The notes beneath the pieces are model-generated. The model saw nothing but the letters and a program-made list of their open reading frames with translations, was not told the DNA's origin and made no database searches. A program made the position numbers and the translations under genes. Below are positions 17,038-27,500 of a stretch of 64,000 nt of DNA, piece after piece (position 1 is the stretch's first letter; every line of letters begins with the position of its first letter). Source of the DNA: Ricordea florida (lineage: Eukaryota; Cnidaria; Anthozoa; Corallimorpharia; Ricordeidae); assembly GCA_949710005.1 (NCBI GenBank), contig OX453283.1:23427204-23491203 (forward strand), given 5' to 3'.

Positions 17038-18098
17038 TTATGTTATAGATTTTACACGCCGCGAGTAGAAACAACAAAGCACACAGATCGACCTACTGAC
17101 GCCATTTAATACCAACTTCTCGGCTGTTTTCTCTTCTTCTTCTTTATTCTTCATATCAATCTCAGCTTCAAAACTTTCTGCTGCTTCGCAGAGAACTCCA
17201 TCACGAAATTCTTCAAAGAAAATGTTTTTCAACATCCCTAACTGAGAGGTCGATTAGAGGTAATGTGTATTAGAGAAATAAATACAAGGGAAGTGGCACA
17301 AATGAAACCTTTTCAGGGAGCAATATTTGGAGAAGTCGGGATCTATTTGTTTTTAATTTTATTTCAAAAATTTTTTGACCAGTTTAATACCTGAATTCCA
17401 CAAATTGTTACTGCCTTAATGAGAATTCAGACCCTTAAGTTTTGAGCAAACGTTTACAGCTCAAAAAAGTGTAGTAACCAGTAAAAACAATTTGAATGTA
17501 TATGATAATATCTTCAAATGCAAATATTTTAATGCTTTAATTTATTCATTTATTTTTTGTCACCTTCGTTCTGGCCAATTTTCGAAATACAAATATGTCT
17601 GCTGTACTGGCAAAATGAAGCAGCGTTTCAGAGTGAAAAATCGTTCCAGGAGCGGAGGTTGTGCGGATAACGTTTCATAGAGACTGTCATTTGCGAAACA
17701 TGGATTTGGAGGACGTCTTTTGACGAAAGTAGTCGTTGAAGCTGCCACGGCTAAAGCAAACGGGGTTATCAAAAATTCAATTCCTTCGTATCTGCTTCAT
17801 AGCTATTTGTATTGCCTTTAATATTTGTGTCTTCGTTACTGTACAAGTGAAGGACGTTTCTCATGGAAAATGTTTGTCGCTATTCCGAAGACTTCGCTAC
17901 AATATAACTGAGTTCTCTGTCACCATGAACAGTGCTACTACAGTATAACCTTCTCAACTTGGAAGATATGCCAGAGAGCTATAGCACAATGGTGGCATAT
18001 TGCCAGAAGTCAGTACAATATTTTGTAGAGATGTGTTGCTCGTAGAGTATCTCATACCGAATATGAAATTCTTAATATTCATATCAGGTAATTAATTA

Positions 18099-18402
18099 AC
18101 AATTAGACCAGTAGCCCGCAAGGGCTACGGGTCAATAGCCCATGAGGCGCGGCCGAAAGGGCTATTGTCCCGTGACCCGTGACGGCGAAGAGTCTAATTG
18201 TCTTAGTATCACCCAACTAGTCGGACAGAAAAGGCGATAATAAAGTTAGCAAATGCCAGTTGAATAAATATTTATTTGGGAATAAAACGAAAGAAAGCGC
18301 AACGAATTTCGCTACTCCAGGACTATTACTAATAGTCCTCTCGAAGCGTAGCCAATCAGATTGCGGCATTTGCATTAGCCCACTCATTGGTTGCTTGATA
18401 CT
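18099..18402. mobile_element. Composite MITE (GC-rich hairpin plus AGTATCACC inverted repeats)
   Basis: The first part (18099-18202) is a palindrome opening ACAATTAGAC and closing GTCTAATTGT around GC-rich hairpins. The second part (18205-18402) is bounded by AGTATCACCCAACTAG and a degenerate inverted copy ending GATACT. The same two-part arrangement occurs at 24593-24899 and 59151-59454. No coding capacity was seen. Confidence 0.65.
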
Positions 18403-20065
18403 TATGTCTATTATAGCAGTAAGTATCCTCAGCTCTAACGTAAAATACTTCTGATCTTTAGCTCAACTTAAGTACATAAAAAGATAACACTGGGAAAATA
18501 AAGTAATGATGACTTCTTTCTATCAACTTGTCCACAGGTAGCCCAAGGAAGGCCATATGTTGCTTCATGTGATCGTACTAAGTGGTCTCCAAAATCAACA
18601 TCACCAACAAACTGTTTCAACGGCCAAGATGGCGCCTGAACACGGCGAAAAAAGCGACACTGAGCCCGCCTTAAGATAAGTAAAACTTACTTATAAATTT
18701 CATAAATATGTACATAACAACCATATTTCATTTCCATTTCTTAGTCCACCGATATTTTTTCTTGAAAACTAATATTTCCTCATAAAGAGGTTTCGTTTAG
18801 AAATCCGCGGATTCTTCAGCTTTAGCAAGGGCTGTTAGAATAGTAAATATCTTTTTAAAGAATGGTCACACGACATGATTTGACCACAGATGAAAACGTT
18901 AGGGCCACATGGTTTGGTATAGTACTACATAACAGTATCATTTAGTACAGTTGCAGATCTTTTTATTCAGGAAAGACACTATCGCATTACGTGGTTATCA
19001 TAATGTTCCTGCTAAAAATTAAGACTATTCAACTATTTACAACCATTTACAAAAAAAAAATATCTATTGAAATGAGAATTATACAAAATTAAATACGTCA
19101 TGTAGATGTAATGAATGAAAGAAGTCTTCTTTTAAAAGTATGCAAAGTTGACGAATTTCTTGTTGAAGGGTCTAATTAAGCTATTCTAATCTCATATCGC
19201 GTGGTAGCAAGTCCTTTGTTTGCCGCAGTTCCTTTCAACTTTCGGTAGCCTGAAGTTGTCTCTATTGCGTGTCTTATAATGATGTTGATCTCTATTTCTA
19301 ACAAATTCTAAGGAGTCATCATTTAAATTATTTACACATCTGAAAATATATACACATTTTTTTAAAAGTATTGTTTTGATTTAAGCCAATTAGAATTGAG
19401 AATAGGCATAGAACCTGCATTTACGCACAGAGCTTTAACACGTCTTGCCGCCATAGTTAATTTATGCAGCAATTGAATAATTTATGCAATGCAGATAAGC
19501 CTCCACACAGGCTGATCTAGTAATCCAAGTTAAGATCAGACTCCAACTGCTTTCACTGTAGATTGACTGTTTATGGGGGTTTCTGCCTGCCTCTTGAGAT
19601 TAAATTGGAATTAAAGAAAGTAAGGCTTTTCTGTCCTGATTTTGATGTAATCCACTGCAAGTGAATTATTCATTCATAAAATTCTAAGGAAAGAGCTGTA
19701 TCATCATGACCAATTTTAGAGAACTTTTTGACCAAAGGCAGAATTCTCGTGTTCTAGTGTTATTTCAATATTTTATTCTCTAAATTCAGAATACGTTTTA
19801 GAATTTTGAATTTTTTTAGCCCCATATACATTAAATTCAACAGTTCATAATCAAACATATTCAGGAAAAATTTAAGGTTGAAGGTTTTTTTGAATTTTTG
19901 TTTCTAATGTAATTGCAAGTTTCTTTAGTTCGGAATTCAATGGCTGCCACATAAGCAAGCAACATACTGTCCACAAGAAAGTGCAAGGCACAGTATGATT
20001 ATAGTCAAAACATCCATCAGGTTCCTTTCACATTTTGGAGTCACTGTCATTCGTTGTGAACCGCC

Positions 20066-20453
20066 GACCGGTTAGTTCAGTTGGTAGACCACTGGACTAC
20101 CGTGCGGTAGGTTGTGGGTATAAACCCCTGCCGGACCAACACTCGGGGTCTTTTAATATAATTGAGGAGAAAGTGCTGCCTTTGTAATGACATTCGCAAA
20201 TTAACGGTTAGACGTTCCAGTCTTCTCGGATAAGAATGATAAAATGTAGGTCCCTTCTCACCATATTTGTTCCTAATAATCTGTGGGACGTTAAAGAACC
20301 CACACACTAATTGTAAAGAGTAGGGGACGTAGTTCCCGGTGTGGTGGTCTATCTCTACCTCTGGTTTCATATGTCATGCACACGTACACGTTATAACGAG
20401 CACTTAGGAGCTCCTTGGTGTCACGTGTGTAAATAAAGTATTGTATTGTATTA
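20066..20453 (+). mobile_element. tRNA-derived SINE, copy A
   Basis: The head has a tRNA-like promoter (GTTAGTTCAGTTGGTAGACC as A box, a GTGGGTATAAACCC B-box-like segment). An unrelated body of about 290 bp follows, ending in short ATTGT repeats. The second copy is at 61118-61514, where the tail is longer. Confidence 0.75.
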
Positions 20454-21092
20454 ATTGAAGTATTCATTTTTTAGATTGTTATCATTGAGTTTTGAGAAAA
20501 TAAGTGACTCAGGATGTCGAATCGATCAAACACTTGATTCGTCAAACCAGCACAGGAAGAATGTATTGCTCTCACTAAGGAGAATTGCTCATCAAATTGA
20601 AAGGGGTTAAATGACAGTTGTTTACCACGTGCAATGGAAGCTGGACAGTGTCAACAATCGCAAAGACTGGAGAAGGAAGTTTCCAAATATAGTAATTGCG
20701 AAATATTGAATCTGGACAAGCTGCGAACGTTTGTTGCATCTTTTAAGTCTTATGGGTTTCTCGTGCGATCTGTGCTTTTTCTTGTAGAAACTCAAGATCG
20801 ATGGTGGTGTTCTTGTTACTCGTACAATCACAATGGGTGAATTGAAAGGGCTTAATCTGTTTTGGAAAGTAAACATATTACATTTTTCTCATATTATCAG
20901 CCAATGACCTGTTATCGTATCACAAATACTAAGACATACTCTCTTTCGGTGTCCAAGTGGCGCTGAACACTGGAACTCTTTCATTCACAGTTTTTAAATT
21001 GACACCTTAAGTCCGCAGATCTCAATAGTCATCCAAATTAAGGTTATGTAAAAGTCATTTTCAGATAACAAACTGAACGGAAAGTGATGAGT

Positions 21093-21093
<1 letters not shown>

Positions 21094-21133
<40 letters not shown>
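21094..21133. repeat. (AAT)n microsatellite
   Basis: A simple TAA/AAT array lies just left of a foldback element. It matches 62157-62192, with a slightly different repeat number. Confidence 0.9.
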
Positions 21134-21134
<1 letters not shown>

Positions 21135-21255
21135 TATACAACTACCTCTAAATCCAATATTGGCAACTGTCCAATTTTTCTTAAATTGGACACCTATCCA
21201 ATTTAAGAAAAATTGGACAGTTGCCAATATTGGATTTAGAGGTAGCTATATAATT
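21132..21255. mobile_element. Foldback element/MITE 1, copy A
   Basis: This is a nearly perfect inverted repeat of about 124 bp, with arms of about 55 bp containing CTACCTCTAAATCCAATATT and TCCAATTTTTCTTAAATTGG. It has AT-rich ends and no coding capacity. The copy B version is 62191-62314. Confidence 0.75.
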
Positions 21256-21260
21256 GACAA

Positions 21261-21419
21261 ATAACAGGACTCCGTGCTTGTCCAATTAAGAAAATGTTGG
21301 ATTCGAAAATTCCTTGGAACACCAAACTGGACTCGGCCTGCGGCCTTGTCCAATTTTGGTGTTCCTCTGAATTTTCTCATCCAATATTTTCTTAATTGGA
21401 CAGCATGGAGTCCTATTAT
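21261..21419. mobile_element. Foldback element/MITE 2, copy A
   Basis: The arms AGGACTCC.TGCT.GTCCAATTAAGAAAAT and their inverse flank a GC-rich tip (GGCCTGCGGCC). It sits 5 bp after foldback element 1 and is followed by another short AAT array. The copy B version is about 62320-62478. Confidence 0.72.
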
Positions 21420-21510
21420 ATATACTAATAATAATAATAATAACCTTTAATTGAGTGTCAACTGTATCTAGCACTGACGTACTATTTGGGGACACTGTAA
21501 AGCACAAATT

Positions 21511-21745
21511 TAATCAAATCAAATTAAATTAAATCAATCAAATCAAATCAAATGTTGGTTTTTGTGTAGAGGGGAAAACCCGAGTACCCGGTGAAAAACC
21601 TCTCGGAGCAGAGTAGAGAACCAACAAACTCAGCCCACATATGACGCCGGGGCCGGGAATCGAACCCGGGCCACACTGGTGGAAGGCGAGCGCTCTCACC
21701 ACTGCGCCAACCCTGCTCCCCAACACTGCGCCAACCCTGCTGCAT
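21511..21745 (-). mobile_element. tRNA-derived SINE of anthozoan type, copy A
   Basis: On the minus strand it opens with GGTTGGCGCAGTGG (A box) and GGTTCGATTCCCGG (B box). A body with CTCTACTCTGCTCCGAGAGG follows, then an ATTTG-rich tail. I recognise this repeat style as common in coral genomes. A short piece of the head (aacactgcgccaaccctgct) is duplicated at the 5' end. Copy B is 62570-62804. Confidence 0.8.
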
Positions 21746-21829
21746 TTTATATTGATGCGTAGTAGTGCGCAATTACTTGAAATGAACGTTCCATTCTACT
21801 AAATCTGTGTAAATTACCTAGAAAGATTG

Positions 21830-22090
21830 CTAAACATGAAAAGGCCACTCAATTAGCTAAGGCGAAGGTTAATTCATTAAATGATATGATCTCGCAGGCT
21901 TTAAAAGATAATAAGATATCTGAAGGGGAATTTTCACTGATCTTAGCTGAAGAAGGAAAATACAACAATATGAAGCGAGATATCAGAGTCAGACAGCCTA
22001 ACGTAGAAAAAAAAGGATCTCGATATTGCAGAGCTCAGATCGAAGATTCGAAAGGAAATGTCAAAGAAATATCAAAGAACGTAAAATAAG
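21830..22090 (+). pseudogene. Fragment of the 205-aa coiled-coil membrane protein gene (third element remnant)
   Basis: The readable part (about 21886-22089) encodes MISQALKDNKISEGEFSLIL, clearly related to the C-terminal third of the proteins at 4381-4998 and 52491-53096. The N-terminal two thirds, including the hydrophobic core, are absent. It belongs to an old Polinton-like remnant that also holds the next entry. The same fragment lies at 62890-63211. Confidence 0.8.
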
Positions 22091-22176
22091 AATAACGTTT
22101 GAGCGGTCACCAGTAGGATTTGATTACGAGATTGGTTGTGTTAAGTCTTAAAAAGATCTTATGTTATTATAATAAT

Positions 22177-23975
22177 ATGTCATTACTTGATGAATTCCGA
22201 AGGCGACATCCAAATACTAATATAAGAAAGTTTAAATTAGTTACAAACAGTGAGGGTGGAAATATCTACTGGAAATACGACAAAACGTCATCTCAGTGTA
22301 GTGTGGTTTAATATCATGAGTTATGATTACTTAGCCGGATATGTATTGAAAGATCTCAACCCTGAATTGAAGGCAAGATTAAACGTAGATCTGGGTGATA
22401 ACAAGATGGGATTATTTATTGAGCTTAATAAACGATATCCTAAGGTTGATATGTCAAAGTTTACTTTCGTTCTGGACAGTTATGGGGGATCTATCTACTG
22501 GAAATACAATAAGCTTACTATCATGAGTTATGACTACTTATCAGGGAAGACTTGGACTTAAGATCTTGGCGCAGAATTGAAGGTTAAATTAAATAAGGAT
22601 CCTGGCATTATCTCGGAATCAAGGGGTAAAGATCTTGTTATTAACGATTCGTTCCCGGATAGTTTAAAATTGACTGATACGCGATATCCAATACCCGCGG
22701 TAAGTCTTGATGAGTTAGCTGATGACATCACTGAGCTTTTAACAAAGTTAGATATATATGTTTCGGCTAAGCAAAAGTTCACAGTGGATATGACGAATAT
22801 AGTTGGTTGGTTATTATGACTTTCAGATCTGCTAAACAAAGTAGAGGATGGCTAAATGGTCCTGATTTTAACTATTCGCCTCAGTAATTAAACTTCGCGG
22901 TTTGGTGTGCTACATCAGGTTGTGGTATTAGTTTACAGGAGACCATGGAGTATCCACCTGTTGTATATAGCTTCATTAAATTCCATATTTACTTTACCAT
23001 CATTAGAATCTTATATGAATTGAGCGTTCCGCTACCTGATGATCCTGTATTTAATGTGGCAAATAATTCCTATAATAAGGTTGCTTACCAAAGGCCATGC
23101 CATGAATTTGGTTTATCTACCAACCCTGATTTTAGATGGAGGGGTGGAAGAAATCATGGATTAGGTGACATATTTGTTTTCTATCCAGGTCATGGCTCTA
23201 GTTCTGGTTATCAAAACGTTCATCTTGTAAGACGGTATGACACCGAGGCTAATATATGTCCCGGTAATGATCATCTTTTTTCCGATGAATAAGGCAATCA
23301 AAACACTGGAAAAATAGTTAGTTTCATACGTAATGATGATTTTTCAGACTTTCGTTATTCTTGGTTTGTCGCTGTGAAGGGTGAAGGTTTGACTAGAGCT
23401 GGATTAGGTCGATTTATAGATGAGTAGAGGCTTTTGTTTATGGTATATTAGTAGCTCAAGTTAGTACAAGATCATCAATAATAGGAAATGGTGGTTCAGC
23501 TATGGAGACACAACAGCAATTTATAAGGTTGTTTGAATCTAGTGTTATTGAGAACGATATATTTAAATCTGTACAAAGATATCAGCTAGCTGTACAGGAG
23601 GCCAAATGACGGTTGGATTTAGCTGTTGCTTCTGGTTTATGGCCTATGCCAACTAATTTAATGATAAATACTGAAGGCGTGATTGGTTATAATAACAAAC
23701 TAATGCGAGCTACTAATGATATGACATTTGGAGTTAATAATTCAATAAACACTGAGATTAAATCTGTTGGAGTCAGACATAATTTGGGTAGCACACAGGT
23801 AAATTTAACACATAGACCTGCTGCTAATGTTAATGCTATGACAAAGACAAGGCAAGAACCACCAAAACCAGATATTCGACCTATAGTAAAGCCTACCACA
23901 ACAACACAACATGAGATTAATCTTATTGCAGTAACAGCTGCGATTGGTGGATTAGCGTAGTTTCTATTTCGGTAG
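22177..23975 (+). pseudogene. Broken copy of the 515-aa virion protein gene (third element remnant)
   Basis: Homology to 2715-4262 and 53481-55031 runs through several frames with stop codons, for example after the TWT motif near 22558 and at 22885, 23290, 23426 and 23608. The N-terminal module appears twice in a row: MSLLDEFRRRHPNTN from 22177 and MGLFIELNKRYPKVD from 22407. The end keeps the HEINLIAVTAAIGGLA tail-anchor segment near 23911-23975. It is closer in wording to element 2 (DFRW.GGRN.GLGDIF) than to element 1. It is non-functional and present in both host copies, so it predates the duplication. Confidence 0.85.
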
Positions 23976-24498
23976 TTTAGTTCAGAATGTTGAATGCAAG
24001 TTTGTCTGATGCATCGGACAGATTTTAATTTGATGGCGTCACGCAATGTCTGTTGTCATTTAGATAAATTCATATTTATATCGAGTAATGATGAACGTTG
24101 ATAGCTCAGATGATGCTTATTACAGATATATAAAAAAAGATAAACTTTATTCATACCTTTACGTTATCGAATAATAACCAAACTTATTAAAAAAATACAT
24201 AATACATAATCAAACTATTAAAAGTCAAAAAAACTTATCTATTGAAATAACTGTATTAATTTCCTGTTTCTTCGAAAATAAAAATATAAAAAGATATATT
24301 TATGTTATATATTTATGTGTAAAAAAAAATACTAATATACAAATTAAAACTCACGCCAATTTTCAACTTTCTAAAATTATCGGACATCCGCTTGGCTAGC
24401 ATATAAAGGGTAGACAGATTTAAGTATCATTACGAGCTGAGGGTGTTTCGTTGATATCAACAGCCAATTTGCAGAACTTTTTCCGCAACTGCGGATAC
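23976..24498. other. Non-coding stretch after the remnant
   Basis: AT-rich sequence with no recognisable gene or repeat family. It lies beyond the point where the second copy can be compared, because copy B is cut by the window end. Confidence 0.5.

Positions 24499-24535
<37 letters not shown>
24499..24535. repeat. (ATA)n microsatellite
   Basis: A pure trinucleotide array lies just left of the MITE at 24593. Confidence 0.9.
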
Positions 24536-24537
<2 letters not shown>

Positions 24538-24592
24538 ACTTTATTGATATAGCGCCGTAACGTTAATGTCGCACTTGTGTGAAGACTACTTA

Positions 24593-24899
24593 ACAATTAG
24601 ACCCGTAGCCTGCAAGGGCTACGGGTCAATAGCCCGTGAGGCGAAGCCGAATGGGCTATTGACCTGTAGCCCTTGAGGGCGAAGGGTCTAATTGTTTTAG
24701 TATCACCCAACTAGCCGGACAGAAAAAGCAATAATAAAGTTAGCAAATGCAAGTTGAAGAAAGATTTATTTGGGAATAAAACAAAAGAAAGCGTCACGAA
24801 TTTCGCTACTCGAGGACTATGACTAATAGTCCTCTAGTAGCGTAGCCAATCATTTGCATTAGCCAAGCATTTGCATTAGTCCACTAGTTAGGTGATACT
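24593..24899. mobile_element. Composite MITE, second locus
   Basis: This has the same two-part structure as 18099-18402: a palindrome ACAATTAGACCC...GTCTAATTGT, then a unit bounded by AGTATCACCCAACTAG and CTAGTTAGGTGATACT. The inner inverted repeat is better preserved here than at 18205-18402. Confidence 0.7.
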
Positions 24900-24935
24900 A
24901 AAGCTGCTTAGTCCTGAAACAAGTATCTTCCTGTC

Positions 24936-26319
24936 TTATTAAGTAATGGTCCACATAAGAAGTAGGCATCGGAAATCCCAAGCTGTCAACAGCTAATTAT
25001 CTAATTGAATTAAAATTCTGGTCTCCGATTGGCCGAAAAGTCGAAATCGGGGCAAAAATGCCCATCAAATGATTTTTTTGGCGCAGAATTCGGTCCCAGC
25101 ATCACCAACATTGTACATGGCGAGTTTCGTTACCATGGGAAATGGGAACCTGGTCTAACCGAAGATACGGATGGTTTTACGGTCGGCCGCCATATTGGAT
25201 TGCAATTTTACTGCGGAGTTACCACGTTAGTTTTAAAATTCTTTGGTTGGATTTCTGTGGGATTATTCAGATTATTTATTCAAACAGGTGTTATTTGCAT
25301 TTTTATTGTTGATTGGAAATGAAGTCTATGATTTGAAGTTAATAATGCCGAAAACCGCGTCGTGTTGCCCACACCACAAGTCGGGAACAGGAAAGCTATA
25401 TTGTTGTATACAACGGAGAGCATTCAGATCACTCAGGTACTTAAATCTGGCCTCGACGCAGTTGTCAAGTCGCCATTTGCAACAGATGATGATGACTGCT
25501 ACATATTTGGAACGTCTGGATATCTCCAATTGTCCCAAACTGGACCAAATTGCCATTTTCAAAGCCAAGGAACACATGCAAGAACTACTACACATCGCCA
25601 TTTCCGGTAATAGGCAATTCACGATTCTGGTTTTTGCGTGTTTGTGCTCCTGTCCAGAGCTCGTAACAATTGAGGCACATGGACTAGAGTTCAGTGCAGA
25701 AGAGCTATTATTTCTTTCGAAAACCTTTGAGTCTGCTAGAAGTGGCAGTTTACAAATAGAAACGGATGAAGGCTGCGATGCATTGTGTATAACGAATATC
25801 TTCGAACGTGAACTTTTTGAATAAAAGCGATTATGTTCAAGCGTATTGTAACAAGAATCTTTCCTTTCATAGCTTAGTTGTCTTTCCTTTTTTACAAGGA
25901 AATTGAACATGTTTAGGTTTCTGTTTGATTGGAGCGAATGACCGACACGCGCTGGTTGTTACATGAGTGACGAAGAACAATGAGAACAACAAACCACGAA
26001 GTGTCGTATTACTCTTAGCGCTATTGTTGAAGAAGTGAGATGTGGAAAAACAGTCTCCCCATTTCGTAATATCTTGTCCTTTGAATTACATATAGTTTTC
26101 AACATTTTCAATAAATGCATAGTGTTAAAGCTTTCGAAAATGTGATCTTGGCTATATTTTTTATGAATACAAATTCAAATTTCGCGCTTAAGCTGTAATC
26201 ACCCAATCGGATTCAGGATTTTTCTTTGATTAAAGATTAACACCATGACGCTCAACGGCGGCTTTTGGATCAGGCCTATTGATTTTTGCCTACTTCTTAT
26301 GTGGACCATTACTTAATAA
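24936..26319. mobile_element. 1.4-kb transposon-like unit with 33-bp inverted repeats around an LRR exon
   Basis: The 33-bp stretch at 24936-24968 (TTATTAAGTAATGGTCCACA then TAAGAAGTAGGCA) is exactly repeated in inverted form at 26287-26319. Between them lie GC-richer DNA and one coding exon with leucine-rich repeats, but no transposase. This looks like a non-autonomous DNA transposon that captured part of a host gene. Target duplication is not obvious; a TTAT/ATAA pair is possible. Confidence 0.6.
25369..25824 (+). pseudogene. Leucine-rich-repeat exon fragment inside the inverted-repeat unit
   Basis: The frame encodes FRSLRYLNLASTQLSSRHLQ, then YLERLDISNCPKLDQI, HIAISGNRQFTI and LVTIEAHGLEFSAEELLFLS. 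These are irregular leucine-rich repeats of the F-box/LRR style. It stops at 25824 with ELFE. The first residues (CCPHHKSGTGK) do not look like LRR and may be intron or junction sequence, so the exon probably starts near 25410. No other exon of the same gene is visible. It could be a captured last exon or part of a gene with exons outside the window. Confidence 0.5.
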
Positions 26320-27296
26320 AATGCAACATGTTTTCAGTGTTGCTTGTTCGACTTTGCAAGGGGCGTGACCGTTAATTAATTCCCCGTATCCTGATTGGCT
26401 AACTTATAAAAACGTTTGTCGGATGGCCACGCGTCGCACTGTAATTGGTTTTTACGGAGATATTTTGATAGCAGCCAATGAGATTTGCCGATTTGATTGA
26501 AATTAAAAATTAAATAGTTCACACCTTTTAATCGATTTTCCCGTAGGACTTCCTAGTTATTACGCGGACTATTACAAGCCAAAAACGTCAGTTGCAGCGC
26601 TTCGTTAATTCTACCTTGGCAAACTATGGCGATGGTTTTTACATGCAAGGTGGGTCTTACCATCGTTAAACTACTCCCTCGACGATTTTGTAAACATACT
26701 GGATAACAAAGTGTATAACCGAGGCCAGGTTATAAAGTGAAAATCGACCGTGTTGTCGTTGGATTTAGACAATTTCCTATAAAAGAACTATGGTTAGTTA
26801 GAAAATACAAAAAGAAATATGCATAGATTATATCCCATGGCCGCACAGAGATGCGATATTTGTGTTCGAGAAGCTTTCACGAGCACAGCGACCATGTAAT
26901 TTTCCTTTTATTATATAAAAATTAATGGTGTACGGGGTTACCGAGGGATAGAAAATCCATAAAAAACGCTACCCTGCCGATAATATCACATTTATATCCT
27001 TACGTGTGATACCAGTTTTACCCATTTGTTACCATTCGGTATACCACTCAATACTGTATAATAAATACACGTATCTTCACGGGAAAGGCGTGCATTATTA
27101 TCAGGGGACTTGAGAAATAGTCTCACTTCATCGGAAGAGATTACGTAGTGCAAATAAACCGTGTTTTCATCGTGCCCATAACAAGATAATTTACAATAAA
27201 ACAACTGAAAAAGAAGGGTTTGTAAGAAAATGCAAAAGATTACACAAGTTGTTAAAGGAATGGGTTGTTTACCATGGAAAATGTGATGATAATATA
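26320..27296. other. Non-coding stretch
   Basis: I see no gene, RNA or clear repeat here. One minus-strand frame of 70 codons (26992-27204) has no recognisable feature. Confidence 0.5.
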
Positions 27297-27500
27297 AATT
27301 CTTCTTTTGTCACGCGATGAAGTCTCTGGATGTTGATCGCGACGTTTCGACTGCTTACTGCTAGTCTTCTTCAGGCAATGGGGTCGACTGATTCCGGCTC
27401 AACATCATGTAGCTGTGTGGTCTACTCTGATTGGTCTGTTTTGCAGTCGAAACGTTGCGATCAACATCCAGTGACTACATCGTGTGAGAAAAGAAGAATT
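27297..27500. mobile_element. 204-bp MITE with 57-bp inverted repeats
   Basis: The arms at 27297-27353 and 27444-27500 are inverted copies with a few mismatches. They begin AATTCTTCTTTT and contain CTGGATGTTGATCGC and ACGTTTCGACTG. There is no coding capacity. Confidence 0.7.

Larger units (their letters stand above)
16817..21829. repeat. Right part of duplicated host unit, copy A
   Basis: From about 16839 this matches 57859 onward with scattered single-base differences. About 770 bp present in copy B (57089-57858) is absent here, next to the insertion point. The stretch holds a damaged palindrome (16921-17037), a composite MITE (18099-18402), two SINEs and two foldback elements, all described separately. 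I see no host gene in 17040-18098 or 18403-20060; the short open frames there have no recognisable domains. Confidence 0.88.

Noticed and set aside
18099..18202. CRISPR-like or rRNA-like GC-rich repeats
   Set aside because: The sequence is one palindromic hairpin with no spacer array and no rRNA signature.
20622..20876. Open frames on both strands at 20622-20876, duplicated at 61684-61938
   Set aside because: Both frames are conserved only because the segment is part of the recent host duplication. No domain was seen.
25029..25322. Open frame of 97 codons upstream of the LRR exon
   Set aside because: It shows no domain or conservation signal and overlaps the LRR frame region; coding is not supported.
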